Positions 1 to 10,394 of a stretch of DNA of 64,000 bases are shown here, in pieces. The first letter of the stretch is position 1; each line of letters begins with the position of its first letter. The stretch covers positions 6,493,501 through 6,557,500 of the forward strand of contig JAHQIY010000005.1 in assembly GCA_019054805.1 (NCBI GenBank), given 5' to 3'. The DNA is from Brachionus manjavacas (lineage: Eukaryota; Rotifera; Eurotatoria; Ploima; Brachionidae). A program made the translations under genes and the position numbers. The notes beneath the pieces were generated by a model. That model ran no database searches. It was not told the origin of the DNA and worked only from the letters and a program-made list of their open reading frames with translations.

Positions 1-62
1 AATATTGTTCAGTAAACAAATTAGATAGTCAGTATTTGATGATTATTTTATCTCTAAGGGTC

Positions 63-137
63 GGCCGGTTCGGAGCCGCAAACAGGCCGGGACGGACGGC
101 CGCGCTGGCCGTTGTTTGGTCGCGGCTTTTTTTGCGT
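63..137. repeat. GC-rich patch in AT-rich surroundings
   Basis: This 75-bp run is rich in GGCCG, CGGCC and GCGGC motifs and stands out sharply from the AT-rich neighbourhood. It resembles in style the CGGTC-rich block at 1605-1745. It is probably the end of an unidentified repeat. I cannot assign a family. Confidence 0.35.
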
Positions 138-194
138 TACGTTTTTATTAGAACCGCTGTATATTGAATACCTAACTCCATTGATATATGTCCA

Positions 195-600
195 GTTGAC
201 AAAATAATTACTATTTACTATTTTAATATTTTAGAAAAATTCTCATAAAAGTCATTATTACTATTTTTCTTTTTTACTATTTAAGAAATTTGCTTAATCA
301 ATTCAATTTTACTCTTTTAGTATTTTTGTAAAATTTTCTCTTAGATCAATTTTACTTTTTACTAGTTTAGAAAATTTCCTAAAGTTAATAATAGTAATTT
401 AGTCTTTATTAACTCTACTTTTCTAAAATTATATTGATATTACTTCTTTAGATAATAGTTGAATAGGATTAATGAACTCTTTGAGAATTTTCCAAAAAAA
501 ATAAAATAGTAAAATAGTAAAATTCAACTTTTTGAGAATTTTTTGAAATAATAAAATTGATTAAGAGAATTTCTAAAATAGTAAAATTGAAAAATCAAGC
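195..600. repeat. Facing copies of a short TTTACTATTTTAGAAAATTCTC-like unit
   Basis: Units resembling TTTACTATTTTAGAAAATT recur in forward orientation at about 205-375 and as the reverse complement at about 485-590. The arrangement looks like a degraded inverted-repeat element (MITE type). No coding sequence is present. Confidence 0.4.
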
Positions 601-1464
601 TCAACAAAAAATTGCTGTAAATTTCTTTATACAGCAGTCATAGAAACTTATTTCAAAAATCCTTAAAATTATTTTTTTTAACTGAAAAAAACATTTGAAG
701 CATCGCACTTTTTCAATGTTATTTCAAAATTGAATAGATTATGAAATTCAAACACAAAATATTAAACCATATTATTTATTATTTATTTTTTGATTATTAT
801 CATTATATGTACAACTTTGTCTTCTTGAATCACTGTTTTTGGACGTTCTCTCTTTTTTTGCCGGTAGATTATCAATACTTGCCAATACAGTATCTACTTG
901 GAACTAAAGCGTTATATTTGCAGCTTTTAATTGTATTTGATTTTCTATCTCTTGAAAATTTTCAAAAGATTGTTGGACATTAATTTCCATTGATTGACTT
1001 TCGAATATATTATCTTTGGAACATATATATTGAAATCAATATATATATTGAAATTAATAAGTTATTAAATATTTATTAATTTCATATATTGAAATCATTA
1101 TATATGTCCCATATGTCCCAACATAGGAACAACAGAATTACGAGTTAAAGCTGGTGCTGTTTTTTAGATCTGCCCTTTTCTCTGAAACCCTCCTCTGGGA
1201 TTTAGACTGCTGGAAGCACAATCAACTTTAAAATGTCTGATACACCAACCTCATGTTTTCATAAACAAGACTTTTTCTGATTTTTTTTTTCAATGTGTCC
1301 AAAGCAGACATTAGTCTTTCATGCATACATGGTGGACACACTCATTTATTTAAAAATATAAAAATTATTAAAAAAAATTTTAATTTTAAATATAAATCGA
1401 AATCTTTTAATATATAAATTTAAATAAATAGAATAAGATAACATTAAAAGAAAGAAAAGGAGAG

Positions 1465-1745
1465 TGAAAAGCAGACTTGTTTTTAAGTCACAGTTTTAAG
1501 TCTAAGTCACAACAATTTAAGTCAAAGTTATGACTTGACTTTATGTTTTTTTTTTTAAGTCAAAGTCAATGACTTAAAATTTTTTTTTTAAAAAAGGCTA
1601 AGTAACGCCGGTCAGCTTGACGGTCAAAATTTTGGACCGTTTAAAAAATCGGTAAAAAAAAAAGCGGGCAATGATACGGTCAACATTGTGGCGGGCGGTC
1701 ATTTAGCCGTTCAGCTTGGCGGTCAGAGTTTTGGACTGCCGCGCT
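1465..1745. repeat. AAGTCA-family repeat end followed by CGGTC repeats
   Basis: Multiple AAGTCA/TGACTT words occur at 1475-1585. The same words recur near 25.65, 42.4, 43.17, 43.8, 63.05 and 63.57 kb. Next to them, 1605-1745 contains two related blocks built from CAGCTTGACGGTCA and GGACCG-like words. This looks like a non-autonomous element end. Confidence 0.4.
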
Positions 1746-1848
1746 GAAAAAAAGAGGTTAAAATATCGAAAAAAAATAAAAAAGTTAATATAATTAAATA
1801 CGTTTATTAATTAAAAAAAAACCTTATTTTAATTAGAAAAAAATAAAA

Positions 1849-3143
1849 TAGAGATTTTTACTTTTATCTTCCCTCAATTGAAATATGCATCATTTTCAAT
1901 GACATGACAGAAGTTTGCAGCTTAATTTGTAAGCTTTACGCGGACAATGCATTTCGGGCCCAACAAAATGAGAAATAATTATCAACTTGGGGGCCTCACT
2001 AGCGAAGACACCTAAAGAATGTGATCTTGGCATAATCATCATTCCTAATCTCAAGTCAAGGGAACAAGTCAAGCGAACAGCGGTAGGAGCAAGGAAGGTG
2101 TCAACGTCGAATACGACTCACATTCAAATATTTATCTCTAAAGTTAGTTAACCTGCTTTTCAATATTTATTAATTTTCCTTTGTCTAAATAGAGATATAT
2201 TTCATGGTAAAAGAGTTGATAAATTTTGAACAAAAGAAAGAAAATGTTAATTAATTAGCAATTAATTCTGTTTCTATTTAATTATTTTTGGTTATAAAAA
2301 TTAAAGCCTCTGATTTTTGACTATTAATTTTTAACATAAAATTCATGTGACAAAAATTTACTTTTGACCGATGCAAGAAGCTACTATAAAAAAAATGCTT
2401 AAAACTTATTCAAAATTCTTAATTTGTGTCATGTAATTTTGTGTTATGTCAAAACTTGGACTTGATCTTTTGACTTTCATGCCTCTCTAAAGCAAATAAA
2501 AAGATTGGTAAAATTTAAAAAAATTAAATTAATAATCAAGTATTGGAGGTATTAAAAATTTATTATAAATTATCAATAAATACTTAAAAAAAATAAATTT
2601 TACATAATTAAAATTAAAAATATTCTAAACAGATAAGATCCGTAGAAAAAAATTCATGAATTGTCATGAATTATCAGGGAAAAGAAGATAAGCTTATAGT
2701 AGGTAGTTATATACAGCGTAAAAGTGAACACAAGCGCCTAGAGTTACGAACAAATGCCAGATTGCATGAGCAAACGGAATGAGCCCGTCAGATTTAAAAA
2801 ACAAAACCCCACTCACGTACAAAGCCCCTCCGATGGCCAACTCGGTCAGTCCGGATACGTCTTCCTAAAACCAAAGGATCACCTAAAACAAAAACCAACT
2901 AAATAAAATAATTACCATGTCTATGACCACAATCGACGGACACACGCCTATCATTAAATAAAAAATGATTTCCAAAATTTTGAATTTTTCATGAAAGATC
3001 AATTGATAGGCTATGCCCAGAGCTGCGCCAATCCAAACCACATAGATCATGGACTGACCAAACGCGCTGTTTGGACTGCGCAAGTACAGCCAAGGCGTAT
3101 AACTCGATGCAATGAACACATAAATGGTGGCTCGATCGCAGTA
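1849..3143. repeat. Left arm of a 1.3-kb near-identical inverted duplication
   Basis: The reverse complement of this arm reappears at 10395-11688. By eye I found only a handful of single-base differences over about 1.29 kb, and no large gaps. The arm contains exon 3 and most of exon 2 of the PAQR gene plus about 0.85 kb of its 3' flank. The two arms have practically equal length, so the duplication is recent, or the arms are being homogenised, or this is an assembly fold-back. Confidence 0.9.
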
Positions 3144-3464
3144 GTGAAAAAAAGTCTTCCATCCGGTTCTTCTGGATACACAAAAAATCTATCTTTACTT
3201 TTGGTTTTAATTTTCTAATAAAAAGTACCTCAGGATCTCGAGCATTGAGCAAAGATGAAAAAGAGTGCTTACTGTAAAGAGGAGAATGAGACTTATGCCA
3301 TAAATAAGAGTGGACCGGTACTGGTCATGGGTCTTGGCGTAGTAGTTCAAGTAATAGGCACCGACTATGCTCGGTATGATGACTATTCCATGCGTGACCA
3401 CATTGGCATAGTGCTCAAAGACTGTCGGAGTGTATGGACAGCACGATCTTGGCCGTGGATTCAT
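2694..3464 (-). CDS. PAQR-family (MMD/PAQR10-11-like) seven-helix membrane protein
   Basis: Three exons: 3464-3229, 3171-2916 and 2864-2694. They join in frame (phase 2, then phase 0) into about 220 residues, close to vertebrate MMD/MMD2. The family is the progestin/adipoQ receptor and hemolysin III superfamily, multi-helix membrane proteins with a buried metal site. The expected site is visible: S66-x3-H70 in exon 1, D91 in the CDR triplet of exon 2, and H197-x3-H201 (HAIWH) in exon 3. The C-terminal run [17 protein letters not shown] is the most recognisable stretch. Introns are 57 and 51 nt. The ATG at 3464 gives MNPRPRSCC; an upstream exon is not excluded. MMD proteins are linked to macrophage activation and Golgi Ras signalling in vertebrates; the role here is unknown. 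Exons 2-3 lie in the inverted duplication, exon 1 does not. Confidence 0.88.
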
Positions 3465-3835
3465 CCATCTTAATAAAAATTAACAAAAAATCCCAATTGC
3501 GTTTCTAAATTACTTTGAAGATATTTTAGCAAGACTTTTTTCATTCAGACAGCAGTTGTTTGTGTTCGCTTCTATTTTGATTGTCAATCTTTTCAAAAAA
3601 TTACATAATACTGACATATTTAGTTTCTAAGTTATTTTTTTTTATTTAAAAATTAAATAAAGTTTATTTAAGAAAAAAAAAGTCCGGCTAAATTAGAAAA
3701 ACGCTTGGATACCAATAGCGTTCAATGTAAATTCAAATTTCAAATAGATGCAAGTCATAAAAGAATGCAAAAAATTAAAATAATTATTGCAATTATAAAA
3801 TTCATAATGTAGACTGAATGTAATAGGAGAAAAAG

Positions 3836-3842
3836 AAAAAAA
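3836..3842 (-). terminator. Pol III T-run after the tRNA pair
   Basis: On the minus strand seven T residues follow directly after the tRNA-His gene and its CCA. This is a normal RNA polymerase III stop. No T-run separates the two tRNA genes, so one terminator appears to serve both. Confidence 0.75.
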
Positions 3843-3845
3843 TGG

Positions 3846-3917
3846 TGCCGTGACCAGTATTCGAAACTGGGTTCTCTCGGCCACAACGAGAAGTACTGAC
3901 CACTATACTATCACGGC
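3846..3917 (-). tRNA. tRNA-His (GTG)
   Basis: A complete 72-nt cloverleaf: acceptor GCCGTGA/TCACGGC, D arm GTAT/GTAC, anticodon stem TCTCG/CGAGA with loop TTGTGGC (anticodon GTG), and T arm CCAGT/ACTGG with loop TTCGAAT. The discriminator is A, as usual in eukaryotic tRNA-His. Two details stand out. A G is encoded at position -1 (3918), and CCA is encoded directly after the discriminator (3845-3843). In eukaryotes both are normally added after transcription, so the match may be chance. The gene abuts tRNA-Ala. Confidence 0.95.
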
Positions 3918-3918
3918 C

Positions 3919-3991
3919 TGGAGATGCCGGGTATCGATCCCGGTACCTCTCGCATGCTAAGCGAGCGCTCTACCATCTGAGCTACATCCCC
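3919..3991 (-). tRNA. tRNA-Ala (AGC)
   Basis: A complete 73-nt cloverleaf: acceptor GGGGATG/CATCTCC (one G-T pair), D arm GCTC/GAGC, anticodon stem CTCGC/GCGAG with loop TTAGCAT (anticodon AGC), T arm CCGGG/CCCGG with loop ATCGATA, and discriminator A at 3919. It lies upstream of tRNA-His on the same strand with no spacer: base 3918 is the -1 base of tRNA-His. The two are probably one dicistronic Pol III transcript. Confidence 0.96.
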
Positions 3992-4730
3992 TTGCACTAA
4001 CTTGACTTCAAATCGACAAATATTATCAACTGTTTAAATTCATCTATTAGAATAAAAAAAATTTATGACAATTAATTCCGCATTTTTTTCTATTTCATAA
4101 TAAATTTATTTTATTTTTCTTCTAATTAAAATAGTGTTGTCAAATTCATAAAAAATTGAACAGAATCTTTTCGTTTAATTGAAATATCAAATTTAAGGCA
4201 AAATTATAAAATCTTAACAAAAATAAAGAAATTAGATATTTAAATTTTTTATTTTTAAATTAAACATAAAATGTTGATTATTTAAATTCAGAAAAAGGAT
4301 CTTTTTTTCCTATTGATCTTTATTTGATATTTATAAAAAAATTATTTGAAAATTTTTAAGACAAATTTAAAATCCATTTTTAAGTATTCAAATTATGGCA
4401 TTATATGAGCATAACAGCGAAACAAAGTTAAATTCTGTATTGCAAAATTTCAAAAAATTGATTAAGTTTACCTTGGATAAAAATTCATATAAAAATTTTC
4501 TTCCTAATCAAAGGTTAAACAAATCATGTTTAAAGAAGTTAAATCATTTATTATTAAAAAATTGACAAAAAATAGCTTTTTTATAAATCTAAAAAATTTG
4601 GTTTTGTGAAGTTCATTTTTTCATGTTACATTTTTTCTGTTCTTTTTTTCATTTTGTACTGAATTTCACAAAACCAAAAAATCTTTTGGCAAAAAACATG
4701 AACTTCTATTCGCCAAATTTAAGATTAATA
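3992..4730. other. Intergenic, with one small inverted repeat
   Basis: I see no gene. A hairpin-like pair lies at about 4596-4620 (TTGGTTTTGTGAAGTTCA) and 4661-4680 (TGAATTTCACAAAACCAA). A related word, GGTTTTGTGAAGTTTAGTAC, occurs near 40.62 kb, so this may be a short MITE. Confidence 0.45.
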
Positions 4731-5515
4731 CAGTAAAGTACGGTTATAACGAAGTCGCTGGGGGAATCAAAAAACGGTTCGTTATAACCGAACTTCGTTA
4801 CATCCGAAAAAGACAAAAAAATTTTTTTTTTAAGTCTTTATTTAATTAAAACGAATTAAAAAAGAAATAATAATGATAAATATGAAAAAAAATTATATAT
4901 TATTTTTTAAAATAATCGGAGACGGAGATGATGCGTTCTCTTCGAATAATTTTAGAAACTCCTCCTCTCTACGTTTGTAAATACCGCTCATTGTACCTAC
5001 TGGAATTTTAAATTCCTCGCAGACTTCGGTCTATGTTTTTATTTTGCTATCGATAAGCTTTATGTATTTTACTTTTTCATGCAACGTTAAAACCTTACGT
5101 TTAGTTGGTTGTTTTTTCTTACATTTTTTTAACATAATATTTTTCCTGTTTTTTTTTTATTTTATAAAGGTTAATGTGTGATTTTTCAGAATATTAATTG
5201 ATCATTAAGTAGGGATTAGTTTTAAGATTTCGGTATTCAAGAAAATTCATACTTATTTGCTGATTTCTATTATTAAAAATTAAGAAACCAATATTTCTCA
5301 AATGTATTTTTTAATATTTTCGTTATAAGCGAATAAAATTTCATTGAAAATTATCAAAAAATGCTTCGTTATAACTGAATTTTCGCTATAAGCGTACTTC
5401 GTTATAACCGTAAGAAAATGTTATAAAAGTATTATTGTTCTGAACAACAGTGTTTTATTTTTCTTTATAAACGAATTTTCGTTATATCCGTGTTCGCTAT
5501 AACCGTACTTTACTG
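4731..5515. mobile_element. pogo/Tigger-like DNA transposon remnant with TIRs
   Basis: The ends are inverted copies of CAGTAAAGTACGGTTATA, each bordered by TA (4729-4730 and 5516-5517). That is the TA target duplication of the Tc1/mariner-pogo superfamily. Further GTTATAAC-type words fill the subterminal regions. At 785 bp it is an internally deleted copy that keeps only the start of a transposase gene on the minus strand. Confidence 0.85.
4928..5135 (-). pseudogene. N-terminal CENP-B-type HTH of a pogo/Tigger transposase
   Basis: Reading from ATG at 5135, the frame gives about 70 residues typical of the CENPB_N/psq-type DNA-binding domain: a lysine/arginine-rich start, LHEKVKYIKLID, then VCEEFKIPVGTMSGIYKRR. 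One in-frame TAG falls between the two halves. The downstream DDE domain is missing, so the fragment cannot encode a full transposase. Confidence 0.75.
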
Positions 5516-5594
5516 TACTAATAAAAATAAAAAAAAAGAAACGACAACCATGCTTGAGGAGACATCTTACTAAGAATCTATGGGAGCTAGATTC

Positions 5595-5848
5595 TTTGAA
5601 ATGAGAAAAACACACTTTCAGTTAGAAATTTGGAACTTAAATAAGGAAAACACACTTTTAATGAGAATAATGCACTTTCAAAGAGATTATTATACTTTAA
5701 AATGAGAAAAATACACAGTTTTTAGTGTATTTTTATCAGATTTTAGGTGTATTTTCCTCAATTAAAATTTGTTTTTTAAATGATTTCTTTAAGTGAAAAT
5801 TTTTAAGGGTATAATTATCTTTTCAAGTGTATTTTTCTCATTGAAAGT
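5595..5848. repeat. MITE with AATGAGAAAAA(C/T)ACAC terminal inverted repeats
   Basis: The left end reads TTTGAAATGAGAAAAACACA and the right end is its approximate reverse complement (TGTATTTTTCTCATTGAAAG). Internal copies of ATGAGAAAAATACAC and GTGTATTTT also occur. It is non-coding. The family is not identified. Confidence 0.55.
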
Positions 5849-6051
5849 TCGCCAATATACTTTACCAGTAAATTTACGTTAAATTACTGAAATGATTTGA
5901 AACCAGAATGGTCCAAAAAGGAGAAGTTTTTTCGTAGTTTTTGATAAAAGAAATCAAATTTTTTATTTTATTAAACTTTGATTCTTTTATTTTAAATTAC
6001 CATTTTTTACATATTTTTTTAGTAATTTTTCGAATTTAATTGGTAAAAATT

Positions 6052-6315
6052 TAGTGATGTTGGTTATTTAAGGATTTGTTGTATATTTTGGTTAACCAAT
6101 GTCCGGTTAGCCAAGAATTGGTTTACCAAATATTTAGTTAAAAATTTGTAAATTTGTAAATCTGTAAATTTTAGTTTCGATTTTAATTATTCAAATGAAT
6201 TCTCATTTAATAAAAAAATATTCTTGAAATTAAATTTATAAAAAAATTAAATTTATAAAAACCTTCACTTTAAGCATGCATGTCACAAGAGAATTATATG
6301 TGGATCGAAGGAAGC
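6052..6315. repeat. Solo end of a hAT element related to the adjacent full-length copy
   Basis: This segment starts with TAGTGATGTTGGTTAT and continues with GGTTAACCAATGTCCGGTTAG. Both are shared with the left end of the neighbouring hAT element at 6324. I see no matching right terminus, so it is a truncated relative sitting just upstream of the insertion. Confidence 0.6.
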
Positions 6316-6676
6316 AAGAAAACTAGTGATGTTGGTTATGGACTGCTTAGTTAACCAATATTGTAAATTTTGATTAACCAATGTCCGGTTAGTCAAAATT
6401 TGGTAAACCAAAAATTATGTAAAAATATGTATTTGTAAATTTTGGTTTCGGTTTAAGTTATTCAATTAAATTCTTATTTAATAAAAAAAACAATTCATTT
6501 AAGTAATTTATTGAAAAGGATTCTTCAAGAATAAATTTAAAAAAAAACCAAAATAATAAGTTGTTTAATTAATTACAAAAAAAATTAAATAAAATTAAAA
6601 AAATTAAGAAAAAAATTATTTAATTTGAAAAATAAGAGGAATATGTTCAATTTTATGTGCTAAGTCTATTTTAAAT

Positions 6677-8624
6677 TAATCTAATATGATTTTATTATCG
6701 TTAATAAACATTATCTTTTCAAAGTTTTTTTTTGACAAACGATTTTTTCGGTCCCATAGTTGATAGCCTGCATGTGAGAAAAATCTCTCACTTGGAACAC
6801 TTGTTGCTGGGATCGCTTAAACAACTGAAGCTAAACTAGATAGTATAGGAAATTGGGATTTATTAAACCTCCAGTAATCCAACACATCGATATTACTTCT
6901 ATCTTTCCTGTATTCTTTGAGCTCTATTTTAATATCAATTGATTCTTCGTTTTCGTCAGATGAATTTCCAAAGTCTTCAAAGTTCAGCTTTTTCTTTAAT
7001 GAATGGGACTTTACGATTCGCTCTTTTCTAGCACTTTCAATTAGCTCATTAAATCCTTTCTATTTAAAAAGATCAATAAGAAAATTTTTAGCCTTTTTGA
7101 TAGTAAAATTACGTTCATTTCGGTTAACGAACTCGAATTCTTTATAAAAAGGGTGTAGGAAATTTTATTCTATTAAGAAATCATTTGATTCGAGATCATA
7201 AATAATACAGTAGTGATCATAAGATTGTTTTAAAGCAGCTTTTAAATCTTTGCTTAACCTAATATCATCTCCCTTAACCACTAATTTTGTTTCAATAAAT
7301 TTTAATCCAGGTATTATCATACTAGTAGTTACATAAGTTTCTCCACTCATTGTTTTACTTAACTTATTAAAAGGACCCAAACATTTTAAAGTTAGAGAAA
7401 GAATCTCTAACTCTCTTTGATTTAATAAACATTAAGCAAGATGTCTATATTCTGATAAGTGGAAAATTGCGTCAATGTAATTATGAAGTTTTAAAATACG
7501 GTTTAGCATTAAATAAGTAGAATGCCATCTTGTTGAAACATCTTGAGTGAGCATTAAAATATTTTCAGAATTTTTTGATATTTTTCTAATAGACATTTAA
7601 GCTGTGAAGAATGATTAAATGAGGTCACTATAGATCGTGATTTTGACATTATTATGGCCAATTGTTTAAAACTAAAATTTGGATCATTATCATCGAGCTC
7701 ATCTAATTGGAAAGAGTTACAGTTATTCAATACTTTTTTTACGATTAGCTGGAGTACATGTTCCATGCAATTGATAGAAAGACAACCAATTTCTTCTCTC
7801 ATAAGTCTAGATGCTTTAACAACCGAACTGTTGTTATCTGTAACAATTCCAAAAACTTTTTGCCTAATTCTAAACTCACTCAAAATCTCAAACACAATTT
7901 CTTTTATATCTTCAGCACGGTGTCTTTCAGTCATACATCTAAAACCCAAAGAAAAAGATCTGAATGCAAAGTTTTCTAGATAATGTCCTGTAATGGAAAG
8001 ATACGCATAATTCTGACATGATGTCCAGCTATCATTTGTTAAACTTAAAAAATAAATTGATTTTAGAATATTCAAAAGTTTATTTTTTTGAATTGAATAA
8101 ACATCATTCATTGTTGATTTTATTCGAACCTTAGTAGGAATTACATAGTTCTTGTTTAGCAAGCGTCAAATTTGTTTGTAAGAATACTAAATGGCAAAAA
8201 AGCGAAAATAATGAAAAAGAGAAGAATCGTATCAGTTTTGATTAAATTTTCTTCTCCTAATTTTCTTTTTTTTTTGGCAACAATATTTCATGAATTGACT
8301 CTAAATGTAAGTCTAAATATGCCTAATTTTGTTTTGACGTCGATCCTGAAAAAAACTTTTCTATTTCTATTTTTTCGCAATCAATGCATTGAAGAACTTT
8401 AAAAACTTGATTACGATCTGTTTTTTCAGCTTGCTTAGAAAATGAGTTTGTGTTTAGGTCAAGATAATATCCACAATTAAAACTAATTTCAAACCCTTGG
8501 TTTTGATTTGCTGTATCTGAATTTGTTAAATAAATTGCTAAATTTTGCTGGCTATGTTCACTTGCACTTGAATAGAATCAAGAAATGTTCTTGGACAAGA
8601 TGGAGCTGATAATGTCCTGTTCAT
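6677..8624 (-). pseudogene. hAT transposase with BED zinc finger, broken by stops and frameshifts
   Basis: From ATG at 8624 the pieces appear in family order. First comes a short N-terminus, then a BED-type finger (CIDC near 8388, then LHLESIH, giving C-x2-C...H-x4-H, with one in-frame stop between). Next is a 200-residue catalytic block (8162-7554) with SLTNDSWTS and VTDNNSSVVKA typical of hAT. A further piece covers 7380-7165. Last is the C-terminal dimerisation domain (PATSVPSERFFSHAGYQLWD, about 6815-6750), ending at a TAA at 6677. At least two frame changes and one or more stops separate the pieces, so the copy is dead, although its termini are intact. Confidence 0.85.
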
Positions 8625-8871
8625 TTTTTTTGCCTTGTTATCTTTTTTGGTTTATGTTTCATTTTATTGAAAAGTAATTTCTTAAAAAAAAATTATTAGC
8701 AATTTTAGAATTTTGAAGAAAGTTTTAAAGCATTGTTCAGATTTAGTAGCTTTGTTGTTTTACTCGAATAAATTGTTTAATTTTTTTTTGACTAGGAGGA
8801 AAAATCCGACAGAATTATGAAGAAGACTAAACAAGTCTATTCGCTATGACTAAAAATAACTCAGTACAGAT

Positions 8872-9040
8872 TTTTTAAGCTTACGAGTTGGCTTGGAAAA
8901 TTAATTTTCGATTAAAAAACAGATACAAATTAGATAGAATTGTTAATAAACAAAGGGACTGTAAAAAAATTTAAGGAGCTTCATCACAAAATCTATTCAA
9001 TTTTTAAAAGAAAGCTTTATTTGTTTATTTTTTTCTACGA
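8872..9040. repeat. Diverged direct repeat, copy 1
   Basis: This segment shares ordered words (AAAACAGATACAAATTA, then AAACAAAGGGACTGTAAAAA, then TTTAAGGAGCT) with 9985-10130 in the same orientation. It lies inside the hAT element, whereas copy 2 lies outside it. The source element is not recognised. Confidence 0.5.
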
Positions 9041-9355
9041 GCCTTTCCTAGACTCAAATTTCAATCTCTTAAATTTTAGTTACAATAAAAAAAAACTTTT
9101 AGACTAAAACCGTCTAAAAGAAAAATTACCAGATGTGTTCGACTGGATTTAATATGAATATCTAAAATTTAAATCAATAACCGTATTTTTGGTTGACCAA
9201 ATTATGGCTAACCAAGTTTTTGGTTTAACCAATTTTGGCTAACCAGATTTTTGGTTAACCAAATTATGGCTAACCGGATTTTTGGTAAACGTTTTTTGTC
9301 TAACCAAAATTTGCTTACCATAAAACCAAGCAAAACCAACATCACTAAAGAAAAC

Positions 9356-9577
9356 ATCATTCAACTACACTTCTATTCTAGACTTTAGGCCTTACTAAAA
9401 CTCGACCGAATCGATTAGATCGGCCGATTTCATATTACTTTTTTGGATATTCGAACCATCAGACTTAAGTCTTCATATTTTTTATCCATCCAAACTAGCA
9501 ACCCAGAACTAAACCATAAAGGATAAAATATCTGGCGACGAGGAAGGGATCAAAAAAAAAAAAAAAAAATCACTCGT
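9356..9577 (+). mobile_element. Gypsy-type LTR end and primer-binding region
   Basis: TGGCGACGAGGAAGGGA at 9533 looks like the primer-binding site plus leader of Ty3/gypsy elements, which often begin TGGCGAC. It lies just upstream of a gag-like frame. The preceding ~150 bp may be the remaining 3' part of a 5' LTR; its left edge is the hAT target site, so the hAT apparently landed in or beside it. No second LTR is present nearby. Confidence 0.5.
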
Positions 9578-9990
9578 ATGGGTGACCCGCTGAGCCAACA
9601 AGACGACTCAGCATTTGACCAAACGTCAATAAGCCAAAGCAACAGCTAGCAACCAAACGAGCCAGAAAGCGCTCAACTAGAACAAGTAGACCCGAATCAA
9701 AGTCCAGAGGAACACCGAAACACGATGTCAGCGACAAACTACGACGACCAACGTTTGACCCAGGCAGGGATCAAGCAGCAATCGCCAGCAGATGGTCAAA
9801 ATGATTGGAGGTTTGGTACCTGTACCTAGCCAGCAGAGAGCTAGATATCAAAGAGAACATGGAAGCAGACACCGATTACCAGAAAGCTAAAACCTTAAAG
9901 CCACTGTTCCTGCTAAAGACAGGAGACGACGCGAGGGAAATATACAATAGCAAGAAGAAGGCGGACAACTCGGACAAACTAATAATTTTG
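9578..9990 (+). pseudogene. Ty3/gypsy gag fragment
   Basis: The composition here changes abruptly: it is richer in G and C than its surroundings and strongly biased to polar residues (MGDPLSQQDDSAFDQ...). Two overlapping frames are needed. The second gives VWYLYLASRELDIKENM, then DYQKAKTLKPLFLLKTGDDAREIYNS, spacing typical of gypsy gag N-terminal domains (W...L..Y...A...K..LL...G..A..I). Stops at about 9647 and 9829 show that it is broken. The rest of gag-pol is absent. Confidence 0.6.
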
Positions 9991-10130
9991 TAAGCTATCG
10001 GGTTAGCTTCGAAAATTAAATCATGATTAAATAACAGATACAAATTAAAATTGTTCCTAAACAAGGGGATTGTGAAAAAGTTTAAGGAGCTCAATGGGAA
10101 AGTCAGTTCGTTTTTACAAAGAGAGATTGC
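9985..10130. repeat. Diverged direct repeat, copy 2
   Basis: This is the same-orientation relative of 8872-9040, joined directly to the end of the gag-like frame. The shared words are AAACAGATACAAATTA and TTTAAGGAGCT. Origin unknown. Confidence 0.5.
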
Positions 10131-10171
10131 TTTTTTTAATTTTGAAAAGAAAATAAAGAAGCACTGTAAAT

Positions 10172-10375
10172 TTGGATCAATTATCCGACTTAAAGAAATC
10201 GCTACGTGGTTCTATTGTAGAAAATGACGAAAAAGTTAAACAACTGGTTAAACAAATACTTGCTAGCGATTTGTTGCTAAGATTATAGCCAGAAAATGGC
10301 TTTGCAGAAGATAAAAACGACTATCACGACAATTCGGTAGCAAGTATTTTAGAAGTCTATTCATCTTCACTCTGA
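10172..10375 (+). pseudogene. Unrecognised coding-like remnant
   Basis: One frame reads as plausible protein for about 67 codons (LDQLSDLKKSLRGSIVENDE, then VKQLVKQILASDLLLRL, a TAG, then PENGFAEDKNDYHDNSVAS) and ends at TGA 10373-10375. It has balanced, charged composition unlike the low-complexity background. It ends just before the inverted-duplication arm. I cannot assign a family; a retroelement polyprotein piece is the likeliest source. Confidence 0.35.
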
Positions 10376-10394
10376 GAACTTGAGCTGCTTTTTG

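Larger units (their letters stand above)
1..1848. other. AT-rich intergenic DNA made of short repeats
   Basis: I see no gene here. The stretch holds a GC-rich patch (63-137), a set of facing repeat units (195-600), a fragment of a dispersed repeat also found near 20.7, 49.8 and 56.0 kb (665-745), an AT palindrome near 1021-1115, and a block rich in AAGTCA and CGGTC motifs (1465-1745). A short open frame at 741-983 has low-complexity composition and no recognisable domain, so I do not call it a gene. Confidence 0.6.
6324..9347 (-). mobile_element. hAT DNA transposon with intact 8-bp target duplication
   Basis: The termini are TAGTGATGTTGGTT and its inverted copy AACCAACATCACTA. The element is flanked on both sides by the identical octamer AAGAAAAC (6316-6323 and 9348-9355), the 8-bp duplication expected for hAT transposition. 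The right subterminal region (9180-9330) carries several copies of TTTTTGGTTAACCAAATTATGGCTAACC-like units, typical hAT transposase-binding repeats. The 3.0-kb body encodes a broken BED-finger transposase on the minus strand. Confidence 0.92.

Noticed and set aside
741..983. 80-codon open frame
   Set aside because: Tyr/Phe/Ile-rich translation of AT-rich DNA, no domain, overlaps a dispersed repeat.
2989..3252. Open frames overlapping PAQR exons on both strands
   Set aside because: They are in other frames of the conserved PAQR exons; the spliced frame explains the conservation.
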